Origin: Botryotinia globosa
Taxonomy: Eukaryota > Ascomycota > Leotiomycetes > Helotiales > Sclerotiniaceae
Direction of reading: 5' to 3'
DNA: 64,000 nt
NCBI GenBank assembly: GCA_014898425.1
Contig: RCSZ01000004.1
Location: forward strand, 558,001 to 622,000
Below the pieces are notes generated by a model. It saw only the letters and a program-made list of their open reading frames with translations, had not been told where the DNA came from and did no database searches. A program made the position numbers and the translations under genes. Below, piece by piece: positions 1 through 12,482 of this stretch (position 1 is its first letter; each line of letters starts with the position of its first letter).

Positions 1-471
1 CATGTTCCCACTTTGGCCAATGAAGATGAGATTGGGTGTTTGGTATCTAAGCATGGGTATGCTTGGATTATTAGGATTATTCTTTGCAATGGCGATTTTC
101 AGATTAATTCTGTTTGGTATTACAATGTTTGCAGTACCTCCTGGATTATGGTTATACCCAAATCTGTTCGAGGACGTTGGATTCTTTGACAGTTTCAGAC
201 CTGTTTGGGGATGGCAAGAGGTATGTTCTTCTTATGAAATATCTTGTTAAGGAGCAGTAAAAGCTAATATGATCAATAGGAGAAGAAGAAAGGCAAGAAG
301 AAGTCTAAGTCGAGTGCCTCCGCTAGTGCAAGCGCTATTGGAGCAGCAATGACAGGTCAACCAGCTCCAGCCTCGGCCACCACGACAGGATCAACAGCAC
401 AAATTTCTACTGGAGAAACTACACAACGAAATTTAGCACCAAGAGTTGAGGAGGTTTTTGATGAAGAGTAA
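1..471 (+). CDS. SEC62: Translocation protein Sec62, C-terminal part (cut by window start)
   Basis: Two exons are visible, 1-220 and 280-471; the intron 221-279 starts GTATGT and ends ATAG at phase 0. The first exon reads FPLWPMKMRLGVWYLSMG and continues into a hydrophobic hairpin ending near PNLFEDVGFFDSFRPVWGW, which matches the two-membrane-segment core of Sec62. The second exon gives a lysine-rich cytosolic tail (EKKKGKKKSKSS), then an Ala/Thr-rich stretch and an acidic end (VEEVFDEE). Sec62 belongs to the Sec62/63 complex that supports post-translational import into the ER through Sec61. The ATG at position 2 is internal; the true start lies upstream of the window. Family call is firm; only the C-terminal 137 or so residues can be seen. 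Confidence 0.88.
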
Positions 472-1010
472 TTACGCGGTAAATGATTTTGCTACGTGAT
501 ATGATACCTGGAAGGCGATTTTATGGATGGGCTGATGAATCGATCTATGGATGATCGGAAAATCACTGGTGTACAATAACTTCATATGGATATTGGGAAG
601 GGAATAATGTTCTTTTTCTTGGTCCTAGAGTTTTGATTCTATCTGCTTTTATCTATCTTTGGTGGTAACATTGTGACACTTAACTTTACATTCTGACAAG
701 TGGTTATCGACAATCGTAATTCAATCCCGACATAAAATACTAAGTGCGGCAGCCCTTACATACAAGATACAGTCTCGGCTATTGAAACAAAAACATTCTC
801 ATAGAGGAGACTTGATTTCGGTTTCCGGTTCTCTGATTCCAACGTTCTAGAATTGTATATATAATGGTTTTTAGATGTAATCTTACAATACATTATTTTG
901 CATGATGAATGTACCATTCCTAGGTATTTTTATTGATTAATATTCTATCAAAACACAAATTTCCAATCTCCAACTCCATCTATAATGCAAAAACTTTCAA
1001 CTCTCGCGCT
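472..1010. other. Convergent intergenic region
   Basis: Space between the ends of SEC62 (plus) and the DUF3431 gene (minus). It presumably holds both 3' UTRs. I see no coding signal, RNA gene or repeat in it. Confidence 0.6.
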
Positions 1011-2123
1011 TCAAAGACTATCCGAGTGGTCATCCAAATGCTCAAACTGTCTTCCATAATCTTCGGGAAGCCTGAGATTTTTCGGCAATATATACTGTCC
1101 TCGACAAGTCCCCATCGTCCTACAATCTAAATCGCACTTCCCGTAGAGTCGACAATAACACTTTCGTGCATTTGGACATGCTTGTCTATTGAGTCTTTCC
1201 AAATCCACCATTCCCTCCTCACCACCTTCCTGTTCCAAAAACAACACGTGCCACAAATAACTCAGTATCCTGCCCGCCACCTTATCGTCTTTAGGTGCCC
1301 CATTAGGATTCAACAACCACTGTCTCAGCGCTACATATTCCTCTCTCTCATGTTTCCAAATACTTTTCCTCGAAACGACAAACTGTGCACAACATTGACT
1401 CCTCACAATATCCGTTCTACTCACCTGTTTCCCCTCTCCAAACAACACTCTCAACGCCTTCGGCATCGCCGCATCAGAAACCGCTCTCTTGTCCCACGGC
1501 TGCAGCGATGCTTGCATACTCGTCTCCAGACTTCCTTGGGCTACCGCTTTATCCCCACACGTGCTGAGACTCCAATCACACTTGAGATTATGATAACCGT
1601 TTTCCGCCAACGCACTCTCAAGATCAAGTGCAGATAGTAGATCCAGATTATCATACGTGGGATGATCATTATGCCACTGGAAGCGATTTCCATGGACGAA
1701 GACGGCGCCCGCCGCAGGAACGTTTTCGTAATTGTCGATGAGGAAGGTGAGATAGGGCATAGCTTCGTGCGCGCGATTCGCGGGCACCTGCAGCACTTTC
1801 TGAGAAGTTTTCAGGAGCGCTGAGGAATCCACGTTGTAGATGCAGATGTGATATTTGTCGCTGAGCGTATCCAGCCAGCTGGGGTCGCCGTCGGCGGCCA
1901 CGCGGGACACGATGAGAGCGGGTTTGCGGGTGCTGGAGAGCCCGGGACAGATACCGTGGGGAGGCGGGATGGGGATTTTCCGCGTCGCCGCATCGTGCGT
2001 GTACCGGATGCGGGTCCAGGGAAAAGAGGTGTTGCTCGATGAGCGATTGAGGTAGATGATGAGGAAGAGGGCGCTGCTGAAAAGCGTGAGATGCACGAGG
2101 GCTTTGCGGGTCGTTCGTCTCAT
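1011..2123 (-). CDS. DUF3431 family membrane-anchored protein
   Basis: A single-exon gene of 370 residues. Residues 1-7 are basic (MRRTTRK) and are followed by a hydrophobic segment to about residue 26, typical of a type II signal anchor. The body carries the features I associate with fungal DUF3431: ALIVSRVAADGDPSWLD, HEAMPYLTFLIDNYENVP, VFVHGNRFQWHND and, later, QCCAQFVVSRKSIWKHERE. This layout (short anchor, lumenal globular domain, conserved FVHG and CCAQF motifs) resembles fungal glycosyltransferase-like proteins, but the biochemical function of the family is unknown. Six cysteines in the last 60 residues suggest disulfides in a secretory compartment. The start is chosen because the anchor follows it directly. 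Confidence 0.82.
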   Translation of the reverse strand: MRRTTRKALVHLTLFSSALFLIIYLNRSSSNTSFPWTRIRYTHDAATRKIPIPPPHGICPGLSSTRKPALIVSRVAADGDPSWLDTLSDKYHICIYNVDSSALLKTSQKVLQVPANRAHEAMPYLTFLIDNYENVPAAGAVFVHGNRFQWHNDHPTYDNLDLLSALDLESALAENGYHNLKCDWSLSTCGDKAVAQGSLETSMQASLQPWDKRAVSDAAMPKALRVLFGEGKQVSRTDIVRSQCCAQFVVSRKSIWKHEREEYVALRQWLLNPNGAPKDDKVAGRILSYLWHVLFLEQEGGEEGMVDLERLNRQACPNARKCYCRLYGKCDLDCRTMGTCRGQYILPKNLRLPEDYGRQFEHLDDHSDSL

Positions 2124-3288
2124 TTTGGGGTAATTCGCCGATGTGATATGGGGGGTGAAAAGTGGAGATGAGGTTTAGAGATAGGATGAGATGTACATTT
2201 ATCTATTCATCTACCAAGCAAAAGCCTTTAAATATGTCCCATATACTCCGTAATCGACGTTTTGATAATTGGTAAAGATATCCCTGTCCTCTGTGGACAT
2301 AACAATTCTTCAGGAAATTCCAACCTCCTAGTCCAAACGCTCATCCATCGATCGTCTCCACTTCGTTGAGGAGCTAAAAAATAAAATCGTTTCAAGCACT
2401 TGCACTTACACTTATTAGACCCAAAAAAAAGCGACGAGTGGATTTTGATAACCCGCAATGGCAAATCAAAAGCTTGGATACATGTATACCTCGTCTAGTT
2501 TACATAGGTTGACTTGAAACTGATCTGAGTTATAACTTACTTATTTGTGACTTGGCATATACACATTATGAAGACGAGTACTGTACATACAGGTAAAGGA
2601 GTAAATATAAGCGACATGATATATCTACGCATCACAATTCACGAATAATTTGATTACCATAATTTGAATATACCATGTTTCTTTCGAGTTTTCGTTCTTT
2701 ATAGTAAGTAAGTGATACCTTTAAAATTATACAGATAGAATATATCTATCAATACCAATTGATGTTAGTACGATCATATCATAAATCCACATATACATAT
2801 TCTTCCCATGCTTCAACGATTTGTAATACAATACCTACCTACATCAATGAATAAAATAAAATGGAAAATCTCCTCACATTTGAATTACAATGAAAGTGCA
2901 CTCAATACCTTACTATTTGAGTCTCTGGAGTAAGATTTTTCATTATAGCTTACTCCTGTAATATTCATATTCATAGTATCTCTGATCATGTATGCATAGT
3001 TCCGGTCCTTAACAAGATTCTTCTGTGTGCTTGATTTCATACGACTTAAGTCGGCTATCTTCTCTCATGATAAAGGCATCTCATATGTGCATTTCCTGCC
3101 CGCCTAGGTATCTTTTGCTCCATATCTCCGTCTCTCGCTCACGAGTTATTATTACAAAAATGCCAAATTCGCACAAGAAAGATGTACGCTCTTCGGTATA
3201 CAATCATTCAATCCTAAGTTCATCGAATATGCTTCTTCATCCGCCAAACCCGTTTCTCATTATCAACCTAATCGACTTGTCCATCAAC
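2124..3288. other. Intergenic region, no supported gene
   Basis: AT-rich DNA upstream of the DUF3431 start and downstream of the RNA-binding protein gene. A 78-codon minus-strand frame at 2228-2464 has no recognisable content and I do not call it. No tRNA or repeat was seen. Confidence 0.5.
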
Positions 3289-5717
3289 CTACTGCCAATC
3301 GTCATCGCCCGCAACATCATAATCGATGTTTTCTTGCATGTCTCTCTCCCCAACATGTCCACTCATACCCACTGAATTAGAATCTTGTGCCATGGCATCA
3401 CCTTCCATACCACCTTCCATCTTGGAATCTGATTCTGTATTCCCACCAGTGGTCGAGTTCTGGGTGTTTGGCAATGTAACCGGTGGCAGAGGCGTTTGAA
3501 TCCATGATAGTTCAACCTTTCCTACCGATGGAATTTCGCCATTCTGAAGACCATACATGAATTTCTCAGCCGTGTGACGATCTTTGAAAGTAATCTGACA
3601 ACCGCTTGGCGTATTTGTGAGTTCGGTATATTCACCAATACCCTATGAATGTATTAGTACACGTAGATGAAGATTTTGAAGGGAAGAAAAAAAAAGGGGA
3701 ACCATACCAAAAGATGCTCTCTCAAGCTCTCGTCCGTCTGAGGATTTGTAAAGTCGGCACCACTAACGGCAATCTTCTTCGTACGATTGTCAAGATTGTA
3801 GCGGGCCGGAGCACCACCAAAAGCAGCCCCACCACGTCCCCTGAAACCACCTCGAAAACCACGTGGAGCAAAAGTACCTCTTCCTCTATAGCCACCACGT
3901 CCGCGACCTCGCCCACCCCGTGTATCATCAGAAAGAGGGCTATCCAGACTTGGTAAACCTAAAGATTGAGCTTCCGCCTCTAAAGCTGCAAGTTGTTTCT
4001 TCAAAGCTTCTGTTTGAGATGAAGGTGCGGGCGCGGGAGTACCACCTTCTGCATTGATACCTGGAGATACAGATTTACCAGACTTGGCCGCAAGTCTTTC
4101 CATCAACTTTCTCTTTTCCTCGGCTTGATTTTTCAGAAGCTCTTCTTGACGTCTTTCCAGCTCCTTACGAGTGGCTTCCATTTCCTGTTTCTTCTTCATT
4201 TTTTCCTCGTGGGCTTTCTGTACTTCTTGCTGCTTTTTCGCAAATTCTTCGATATCAATCTGAGGTTCATCCGACTCTCTTGCAGGGACTGGGCCTGATG
4301 CACCATTATGATTTGTGCCATTAAATGATCCATTCGCAGGAGGTTTTGGAAGCGCTTCGTTATTTGTGAACCAATAGACCTTTACAAATCTGTTGTCAAA
4401 AATAACCTTAGGTGAATTGTATGCTGCATTCGCCCCGTTCCAGTCATCAAATGTGATCAGAGCCAGTCGTTTATATGGTTTCATATCAACCTCCTTTATG
4501 TTGCCGAATTGAGTGAAAAATTCTCGAACGGTTTCCTCTGAGAACTTGTCTTCTGGAATTTGCTCTACTACAATTGTAGTATTGTTCTTGTTGTAGTTTG
4601 CTCGATCCGATGAAAATTCTGATCTTCTCGCGCCTCTGTTAGAGTGCATTTGCGATCCACCTCTGCCCATAGACTGCCCTCTGCCACGCCCCATACCACC
4701 ACGGTTGTTTTCAAAGCCGATGTATGGTGCCGGTCGTTGGCTGTTGTCATTCTGGTTCTGATTTCCGGTCATCAGCGACGCATTACTTGGATCGTACTCG
4801 TCTGTAGGTTTGCCAACACCTCCAGGAACATATATCGAATCTTGACCATGCTCGAACATACAAGTATTTCCTCGCGCGCAAAATCCCTTTTGGTCGTAAT
4901 CCCGACATCTTTGCTTCCTCTGGCCCGTTGGACCTGGATTCCCTCTATTTTGATTGGCTCCATTGGGAGGAAATCCTGGCATACCCTGTGGAAGAGGCAT
5001 GCCCATCGCACCCATAGCTTGCTGCATAGCAAGAAGAGCTGCCATTGGATTGTTTGGATCGAGAGGAGGTAAGCCCGTTGGAGAACCTGGCATGTTAGGC
5101 ATGTTAGGCATGAATTGCGCATTAGGCATTTGCATATGTTGTGGACGACCTTGAAATCCCCCTCTGCCATTATTGAAATTGTCGAAAGCTCCACGTCCTG
5201 CCGCGCCACCTCTTCGAGGTTGTTTAAATGCGCGCGAATTCTGATCTCCACCTCCCATATACATTTGAGAATCCCCATCGCCTCGTCCGTCAAATGCGCG
5301 CTTTCGGGAACCGTTTTGATGGCCCATCGAAGGTCCCATATTTGGGTTATTGAAAGCTGGAGCTGATGGTCCGGTAGGTGGCGCGAATTGTTGCGAATCA
5401 CGACGAGGAGGTCCACCACTCAAGTAAGTCTTATATTGGAGAGCATCGAAGACATCTCGTACGAAAATTGATGTATCCTCTTTCAAGAAATCGGGAATTT
5501 CAGCCATGCAAAGTTGTCGAACAGTATTGATATCTCCATCATGTCGCAATAAAGCAAGAACATAATCGGCAAGAACATCTGCATCTGCATCTGATCTATA
5601 AAGAAAATTAATATCATATCTATGTGATGACGGAAATTGAAGCTGAACATACGTATTCTCAAGTCTCTTTATGATCCATTTCTTCAATTCTCCCGCATCT
5701 TCTTCTGGAAACAACAT
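3289..5717 (-). CDS. RBM26/27- and Rmn1-like RNA-binding protein (PWI, CCCH zinc finger, two RRMs)
   Basis: Exons are 5653-5717, 3708-5595 and 3289-3642 (768 residues). Intron 1 (5596-5652, GTATGT...TATAG) is 57 nt and has no in-frame stop, so an uninterrupted ORF runs through it; removing it restores the PWI-like reading LENTSDADADVLADYVLALL. Intron 2 (3643-3707) splits the second RRM at EHLL/GIGEY. Domains in order: N-terminal PWI-like fold (about 1-80), low-complexity Gly/Met/Asn linker, a CCCH finger (CRDYDQKGFCARGNTCMFEH, about 252-271), RRM1 (TTIVVEQIPEDKFSEE, about 360-435), a Lys/Glu coiled coil, an RGG-rich segment and a C-terminal RRM (KKIAVSGADF). This is the architecture of human RBM26/27 and fission yeast Rmn1, which act in nuclear RNA surveillance linked to the exosome (MTREC/PAXT). 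Exact complex membership here is inference. Confidence 0.85.
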
Positions 5718-6102
5718 CTTGAAAATGGGATTCTTTTTGTTGCAGTATGCTGTTGAAAAGGGGATTCCTAATTCTTCGTATCAATTCGTTTTCAGGAAAA
5801 TTATCGATTTGCAATCATAAATTCATGACTGTCTGCACAAACAGTTTGATTTTGGGAATAAATTATTGAAAGCCTCGGGGAAGTTAAACTTTTGGAAACT
5901 GGAAGCTCTATTGTGGTCCGAGCTTATTCTGGTGATCCGAGTGCCTAGTCGCCTGGGAAAACCCCGGGAAATCAGTCTGGTGAATTTGATTCCACAGGAA
6001 AATATGAGGTATCTGCTCTTATACAAATCCATGGTCTGTCTATATTCTAAATCTATATCTAATCATCTACTATATTTTACAGCTTTTGTTCTCATTATTT
6101 GT
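5718..6102. other. Intergenic region upstream of the RNA-binding protein
   Basis: Presumed promoter and 5' UTR of the minus-strand RNA-binding protein gene. Short frames on both strands show no family features and I call none. Confidence 0.5.
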
Positions 6103-6357
6103 TTATAGCCTAGATCCTCTCATCGAATATCCTTCTGCTTGTTCTAGGAATATCCTTCTGCTTGTTCTAGAAGGCGTCCAAGGTTCAAGAGCTTCTTCAA
6201 ATGATGTCTCATGAAGTCCTTTCACTTTAATCATAGGTACCTTCCCAGAACTTTGGTTGTCTGATTCTCTCACATCAACCATAGTATCTTCACTGATACT
6301 TCTACGGCCATTCTTTGTAGTGATTGATCTCTTCAAATCACCCTTTGGAGCACCCAT
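6103..6357 (-). CDS. Small hypothetical ORF just downstream of the GH92 gene
   Basis: An 84-codon frame begins only 22 nt past the stop of the GH92 gene, on the same strand. Its composition is plausible for protein (VKGLHETSFEEALEPWTPS) but I recognise no domain. It may be GH92 3' UTR, an alternatively spliced C-terminus, or a small independent gene. I found no splice pair that joins it in frame to GH92. Its last codons run through a 23-bp tandem duplication, which alters the C-terminus. Confidence 0.22.
   Translation of the reverse strand: MGAPKGDLKRSITTKNGRRSISEDTMVDVRESDNQSSGKVPMIKVKGLHETSFEEALEPWTPSRTSRRIFLEQAEGYSMRGSRL
6125..6170. repeat. Perfect 23-bp tandem duplication
   Basis: The 23-bp unit beginning GAATATCCTTCTG and ending GTTCTAG occurs twice back to back (6125-6147 and 6148-6170) with no mismatch. 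Because 23 is not a multiple of three, it would shift any reading frame crossing it. Confidence 0.9.
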
Positions 6358-6379
6358 TGGTCTATCCCATTCATCTCAA

Positions 6380-9012
6380 TCATTTTGGTTTGTAGTTTTT
6401 GCTACTATATTCATCTTCTCGTGCAGAGACACCTTCCTGTTTGGGCCCTTTTTCTTGATCGTCAAGATCCACTTTCACTGTAGCATTTCTTTTTCGCCAA
6501 TACCAAATTCCTGCGCAGGAAATTGTTACCACAGTTATAGCTAGGATCACAAAAGCTATCTCCCTCAGCATTACTTTTCTTCTCTCTCTTTCAATACTAT
6601 GATGAGACTTAGGGTCAGGGGCTGTGGGAACCGGTGTCAATATACTGTTGGGATTGGCAGTATCGCTGACCATGCTCGCCGGACTTGGTGGTGCTGGTCC
6701 CGTTGTCCAATTCGAGGGTTGAGGTCCAAGAACAAAATCCATTGTCCCACCATTCTCAAAGACATCGTTCCAGGTAAGCCATGATTGATTCCATGGTTTT
6801 CCATTGACTTTGAGAGATTGCACATAGAATGAAGACTCTGATCCATCAACAGTGGTCATAGCAAGTGTTTTCCCGCCACCAAGTTGAATAGTTATGTTGG
6901 CGAACCATGGACTGCCAATCAAGAAGGTGGTTTGCCCTACCATAGGGTATAAACCAAGCATATTCCAAATTAACCATGATTCCATTGCGCCCGCATCACT
7001 ATTCCCTGGTAGCCCACCAGGTGTAGGTGAGTAATATGACTTTGCAATGTATCGAGATTGCACTACACTCAAATCTTGTCTTCCTACGTAGTTATACAAG
7101 TAAGGTGTGGTGAACGATGGCTCATTGCCTGGGTTGAAAATAGTATTGTTAAATGCTGAAGAGCGCCCAGAGGTGTTGATTCCAGGCTTAAACATTGTTT
7201 CAAGACGATTGACGAAGGTTGATGGTCCACCTGATAGCGCGATCAGTGTGTTCATGTCATGATGCATATTGAAGGAATATTCCCAAGGGAGTGCTTCATA
7301 GTAAGCATCTCCCCAATAACATCCACCACATGAGAGTGGGTCCTGTTTGATAAATCCTAAAGCACTTCTAGGAACGAGAAACCCATGGAACCCTAGAGAA
7401 GTAGCATTCGGGTTCCAGTGGTTCACCCAATTTCGAGATCTCTTCAGATACTTCGTTGCGTCGTCATTTATCCCTAACCCAGTCGCTACTTGATAAAGAG
7501 AAAAGTCGTTGAAAGAATACTCGACCGCTCGAGACACAGATCGACCATATTTTGGTGTAATATACCCATAATGTAACCAATCGGGAAGGGCTCCACGACC
7601 TTCTTTCGTCGAAGACGAATTATCTCGAGGATCGTTGTTATTAGCTGGGGTAACCTCAGCATTTTTGACCATAGCTTGGTATCCAGTCGTCCAATTCACT
7701 GCCCCTCTCACTCCCTTTATATAGGCATCAGCTAGCACATTATCAGAATTCGACCCCCCTTGTATTGCGCCATTAAAATTTGAGGACCTCGCGTCTGGCA
7801 TATAGCCCTCAAATCGAAATATGTCAATCAGTGATCGGATATACTCCTCGTATGCTACTGGCTGGAGTATATGAAGTAACGAAAAAGTACACCTAAACAG
7901 GTCCCAAGTCGTGAAGGTATCGTCATAGTATGGCTCTGAGGAAGTCCAGAGTGGGTTTTCCCCGGTTCGGTTGGATGGTAGTAAGTGCATGAAATATAGG
8001 GAGCTATATAATAACTGCAAATTCGTTTTATTGGTCTCGGAAGTCGTGACTTTGGATAAAACCTCGGTATTCCAGACGCTTTTCGCATCGTTGGTCAAGG
8101 TGGAGAGCGTTGCACCAGAAGGGATTTGTGAGTTGACGTTTCCACAAGCCTGGGCTGATGATATAAAAGATATTCCTACTCTGGAGACTACCGTTGTAGT
8201 GTTGAAACTGAATATGGCTCCTAGTCGAGTTTTGGAAGAAGCAGATTCTTCTGTACCATAACTTGCAACTGCGCTTCCATTGAGGCTTGTTCCGATAAAT
8301 GTCTTTGACGTCGCTGGACTTTCAAAATAGCCACAAAAATATATTCTCCAGTCCGGTGCCATATTCCATCCATTGTTGTAATCACCAAATCCTTCATAAT
8401 GTCCATCCTCTAGCACGGTAACATTCCCGCCAAGGTAATTCTGAGAAAGGCCTTGTTTTCGGTATGATGGTAATACATGAGACACATCAACAACCACGTT
8501 TGGGGTGCCTTTACCCTCTGGGAATGTGTACTGATAAAAGCCCGCACGACTTGTTGCCGACAATTCGACAGTGATGTTGCTTCCCAGCGAAGCTTTGTAG
8601 TATCCTACCAATGTGATATCTGGAGAGGCTCGAGTATCATTCATGTTGACCAGTGGGTTTGTTATATTCCCAAGTATTGGCATCTGTGAGACGACACCAT
8701 ATTTCGGTGATCCTCCAGTTCCACTTTCGTGCATCATGGAAAAGCCGGTAAAGTTGCCATTTAATGCAGCTCCAGAATAACTATCAGTTCCCGTAAACAT
8801 GTCAGGCCCAAGCTTGACCATACCAAAAGGTAAGGAAACTCCAGGGAAAGTATTGCCTCCACTGGCCTCGCCATTCTTTAAAGTACATTAGGTAAAATCT
8901 GGTGTAGGTTATCGTACCAACTTACTGATGTGAGAACATGTTGTGAATAATCTACAGTAGACTGAGCTACCGCTCCACTTATGAGCCCGAGTAGGGCAGT
9001 GTAAAGATACAT
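6380..9012 (-). CDS. GH92 family alpha-1,2-mannosidase, secreted with C-terminal membrane anchor
   Basis: Exons are 8926-9012 and 6380-8875; the 50-nt intron (GTAAGT...AAAG) is phase 0. The start at 9012 is chosen because it adds a signal peptide (MYLYTALLGLISGAVAQ) and the splice restores the canonical GH92 opening NGEASGGNTFPGVSLPFGMV. Total 860 residues. Further GH92 signatures are ALPWEYSFNMHHDMNTL, NEPSFTTPYLYNY and GLPGNSDAGAMESW, the last covering the region of the catalytic base. Many N-X-S/T sites fit a secretory protein. Near the C-terminus a hydrophobic segment (IAFVILAITVVTISCAGIWY) followed by RKR predicts a single membrane anchor with a short acidic tail, so the enzyme is probably held at the cell surface or a secretory compartment. 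GH92 enzymes are calcium-dependent exo-mannosidases; substrate here is inferred. Confidence 0.9.
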
Positions 9013-10069
9013 TAGAAACGTGTCAAAAAATTCGAAATGCGTTAGAAGTTGGCTTCAATCTCATATTCATGGCGTTTCGAACAATCATATATGATCATGC
9101 ATATTGGCAGTGGTGATTCCAAAGATGCACACGCATTCTCTGCTTCCCTTAAGGAGTGGTGCCAAAAGCAATGAGCCTCTGTTGTGTAGGAGCAAGTATT
9201 TACGTGAATGACTGGACAGTTTTATAATAGAGCTGTGAATCATAAAGAAATGTGAAAGCAATGAGAGAGATCATAAGAATGACAGACGGATAAACACAAA
9301 CAAATGATCTTTTGCTGAACCACTCAAGTCAAATCAAGTGCTAAGAAAAGTAAGGAATGATCGAGGTGTAGAGTACAGCAAGAACGAAACATGGCACTTG
9401 TGACTTCCTTTAAGAATGATCAGGAACTCCGTGCTGTACTTCACGAGTGACGATACCAGACACTTGAGTTCTAGACATTAGATCGATCCACTTGGATCCC
9501 CCCCGAAGTCTGCGCTGTTCCTGTGCATCTGCGCCGTAATGAGGGGTCAATATGAACGAGTCAACATTACTGGCGTAAGGTTACGGAACCAATAGAACGC
9601 AATAAACACAAACGTTTCCTCAAACATGGCCCCCAAATTCACACATTATGAATTTCTGAGGGCTTTTTGAGAATATGGTTAGCCAAACAAAGTCTCTCAT
9701 TCACACATTATAAAGGACTTGATTGGATTCGCTGGCACAAAAGGGGTCCATAGCCAAATTAAGCTTCTCGCGCAGCTCCAGCTGGAGTAGGTAGCCTTAT
9801 ATCAGCCCCCCTAAGCCCCAGCCACATCGGACAATTTGAGCGGGTCCACGGTACCAATAGGATTCTGTACTTGATCATCGTGTTTCCATTTTCATCATTT
9901 GTGTAAGACTTATTATTAGCTGTCGACCGAATCAAAATAGATGGATGGTAGTTGGTTATTTAACAGTTGGTTTCCATGTCACTGATGAATCTATCAAGAT
10001 CTTGATCTTTCTTTAATCATGGAATTGCGCTTCCAACATTTGAGCTCCGGAATATCCATGGATACCTTA

Positions 10070-10565
10070 GTGGTAATATGTATAATCAATATATAATATA
10101 TAAATAGTATCTACACCATGTAAATATATTTATATTATATATTGTTTATTTTCATATTAATATTATATATAAAAAATTATAATGTATATATATAATATAA
10201 AAAAATTAATTTGAAAATAAAATGAATTAATAGAATTAATTTCTAAAATTAGAAATAGTTTTATTTCAAAATAAAAATACTTATTTGATGAATATAGAAG
10301 ATATATATATTTTCAAATCAATATATACTATTGTTGTATTACAAGGAATATTAATTTGAATAAAATATTTTTATTATTTAAAATTATATTTAACATTCAT
10401 TTGAAAAATAATCTAAATAATGAAAATAATTTTGATATTTGATAAACTTTTTTGGAATTTTATTAGAAGTATATAAAAAAGATTAATATTATATAAAAGA
10501 AGTATATTATGTAAAGAATTCTATATTATATAGTGTATATACCATTTATTGGTTATATATAGCTC
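10070..10565. repeat. AT-rich block, probable RIP-degraded repeat
   Basis: This block is almost pure A/T in long TATATA and AAATAA runs, with sharp borders against normal-composition flanks. Such islands in Leotiomycetes are usually transposon remnants mutated by RIP. No family can be identified from what is left. Confidence 0.6.
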
Positions 10566-11127
10566 CATTAAAATAGATACTCGTGGACTATCCCTTTCCA
10601 TCTTATCCATGGATTATATAATTGTTGGTGGCTCATATGGTGAATACATATGAAAGATCACACCACCTATAGTCAGATATACTGCTCTATTCTACTGCTC
10701 TCTACTGCGTGATTACGATACCCGGTACAACAGTTGAAAAATCAAACGCTCTTGATCAAGATTGCCGACAATTACTGAGGTTTGCAAATCGATTCTTCCG
10801 AAGAAGGGGAACTTACAAATCCTAAGCTTTAAGCTGATGTATTCAAGCTTTCGACGGCCACCATACGGAATCCTGAGTATAATTGATATTATGCATTACT
10901 ACAGTAAGCATGTACAGTCAGGATCTATGGCGCTCTAGAAGCAACTCCTACATGAGCATCCTGGAAGGGCTTTCAAACACGCCGCATCCATTATTGACTT
11001 TTTCTTACTGTGCAGTATGGTGGCATATACGGATGGCATGGGAGTGAGATTTATAATCGAAGTGCTTACGATGTTATATACTTCTAAGCTCGGCGGAGCC
11101 GGTATTCACATCTGGCTCTTCCATGGT

Positions 11128-11193
11128 ACACGATGCACGATACACGATACACGATACACGCACGATACACGATACTCGATATATGATACACAA
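11128..11193. repeat. Short tandem repeat, CGATACA type
   Basis: An imperfect array of ACACGATACACGATAC-like units with small variants (TGCACG, ATACTCG). It explains the Thr/His/Asp-Arg-Tyr periodicity of the frame crossing it. Confidence 0.75.
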
Positions 11194-11639
11194 TCACTCC
11201 CGTGTATTGCTCAGAAACGCTACCTAGTAGTTTACGGCATGCTACTACTCGCATACCAAAATCCTTCTCGTTCCTTCAAATCTTATATTTCCTCTTCAAT
11301 GACAATGATGATATCAAGCGTTTTGCAACGATTGTTAGTATATACCACGATAGGTACCACCTGATGATCATCAACATGATCGATCATTCAACAATGAGCC
11401 ACCATCAAACTTTGCGTCACTTACCCAGGAGATCCCAACAAGTAGCTTTAATTAGCTTTCAAAGTGATAAGGAACGGTATTTTGTGTGGAAATCTCATCA
11501 CATCTACCTAGGTAGTAGGTTACTCTCCCCTCCCGGATCGTCCTAGATGTCAAAACACACGGATTTCTTCATCACAGACAGAAACGTTCATTGAACCACC
11601 AGATCTTGCATTTTACAAAGTAAACCTAGAAATATACCT

Positions 11640-11680
11640 AGGTAGGTGCGAGGTAGGTGCGAGGTAGGTGCGAGGTAGAT
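11640..11680. repeat. 11-bp tandem repeat
   Basis: The unit AGGTAGGTGCG is present three times in a row, followed by a partial AGGTAGATG. It lies directly beside an ACCTAGGT palindrome. Confidence 0.85.
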
Positions 11681-12482
11681 GTGGTACATATATTTTCGTA
11701 AATCTCTTTTAATAGCTTCAAATGATTTCTTGCATTAGTCCAAAGTTTGGTCCGTCCTGCAAGGCACAGAAAGAAAGAAGTATTACAGTACTTGAATAAT
11801 TGAATTATTTTCACAGCCATCAAGTATCCCAAAATGTGACCCAAATGTCAAGAGACCATTCCTGTCCGGGCAAATCCTCTCAATTAACTGGGTCGGGTAA
11901 CCTTAAATTTGCCGCCCAATGGTCCATCTGGCGGTCTATCTCCCCTTCCAACCCCGCCCACCCCATCTCATCACAACCTATCACCATGCACCATGCACCA
12001 ACAGAAACAATTGTGCGTAACTGCAAGCAAGTGTGAGCATGCATCTGCATCTGCATCTGCACGCCATGGGGTAATCATGGCTAATCATGATTCATGGCTA
12101 ATGTGGGATAATCATGGGTCATCGACAACCATCTCAAGCCTTACAAGTTACAATGCAATATTTACCCGCTGCGAAGAAACTCATTTTTGGCGTGCCTTTT
12201 GCTTTCAATTTCGATTAGCCTTTTTCCGGCGTCTCGATCTTTGACTGTCTGGTACGACGTTCCCACTTATGCCTAGACGACCAATCATTAAGATAGAGTT
12301 GTCACATTCTTCATACCTCATCTATACTTTCGCAATGATGCTCTCTTAGCTCTACACCTGGTTGTTTCCTGTTATTTTTCCCTTTGGAAATATTCTCTCT
12401 CTCGTTTTCTCTCGTCTCTTGTCTTTTGTCCTTTGTTCTTTTTACATTCAATTCAAATCGTGTTCGGTATGAAGTCGTGGTC

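Larger units (their letters stand above)
9013..12482. other. Gene-poor intergenic region
   Basis: About 3.5 kb without a supported gene. It contains an AT-rich block (about 10070-10565), two short tandem repeats (about 11128-11193 and 11640-11680) and two copies of the palindrome ACCTAGGT (11506 and 11636). Frames of 60-115 codons near 11.0-12.2 kb overlap simple repeats and show no domain. The part next to 9012 should hold the GH92 promoter and the part next to 12483 that of the following gene. Confidence 0.5.
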
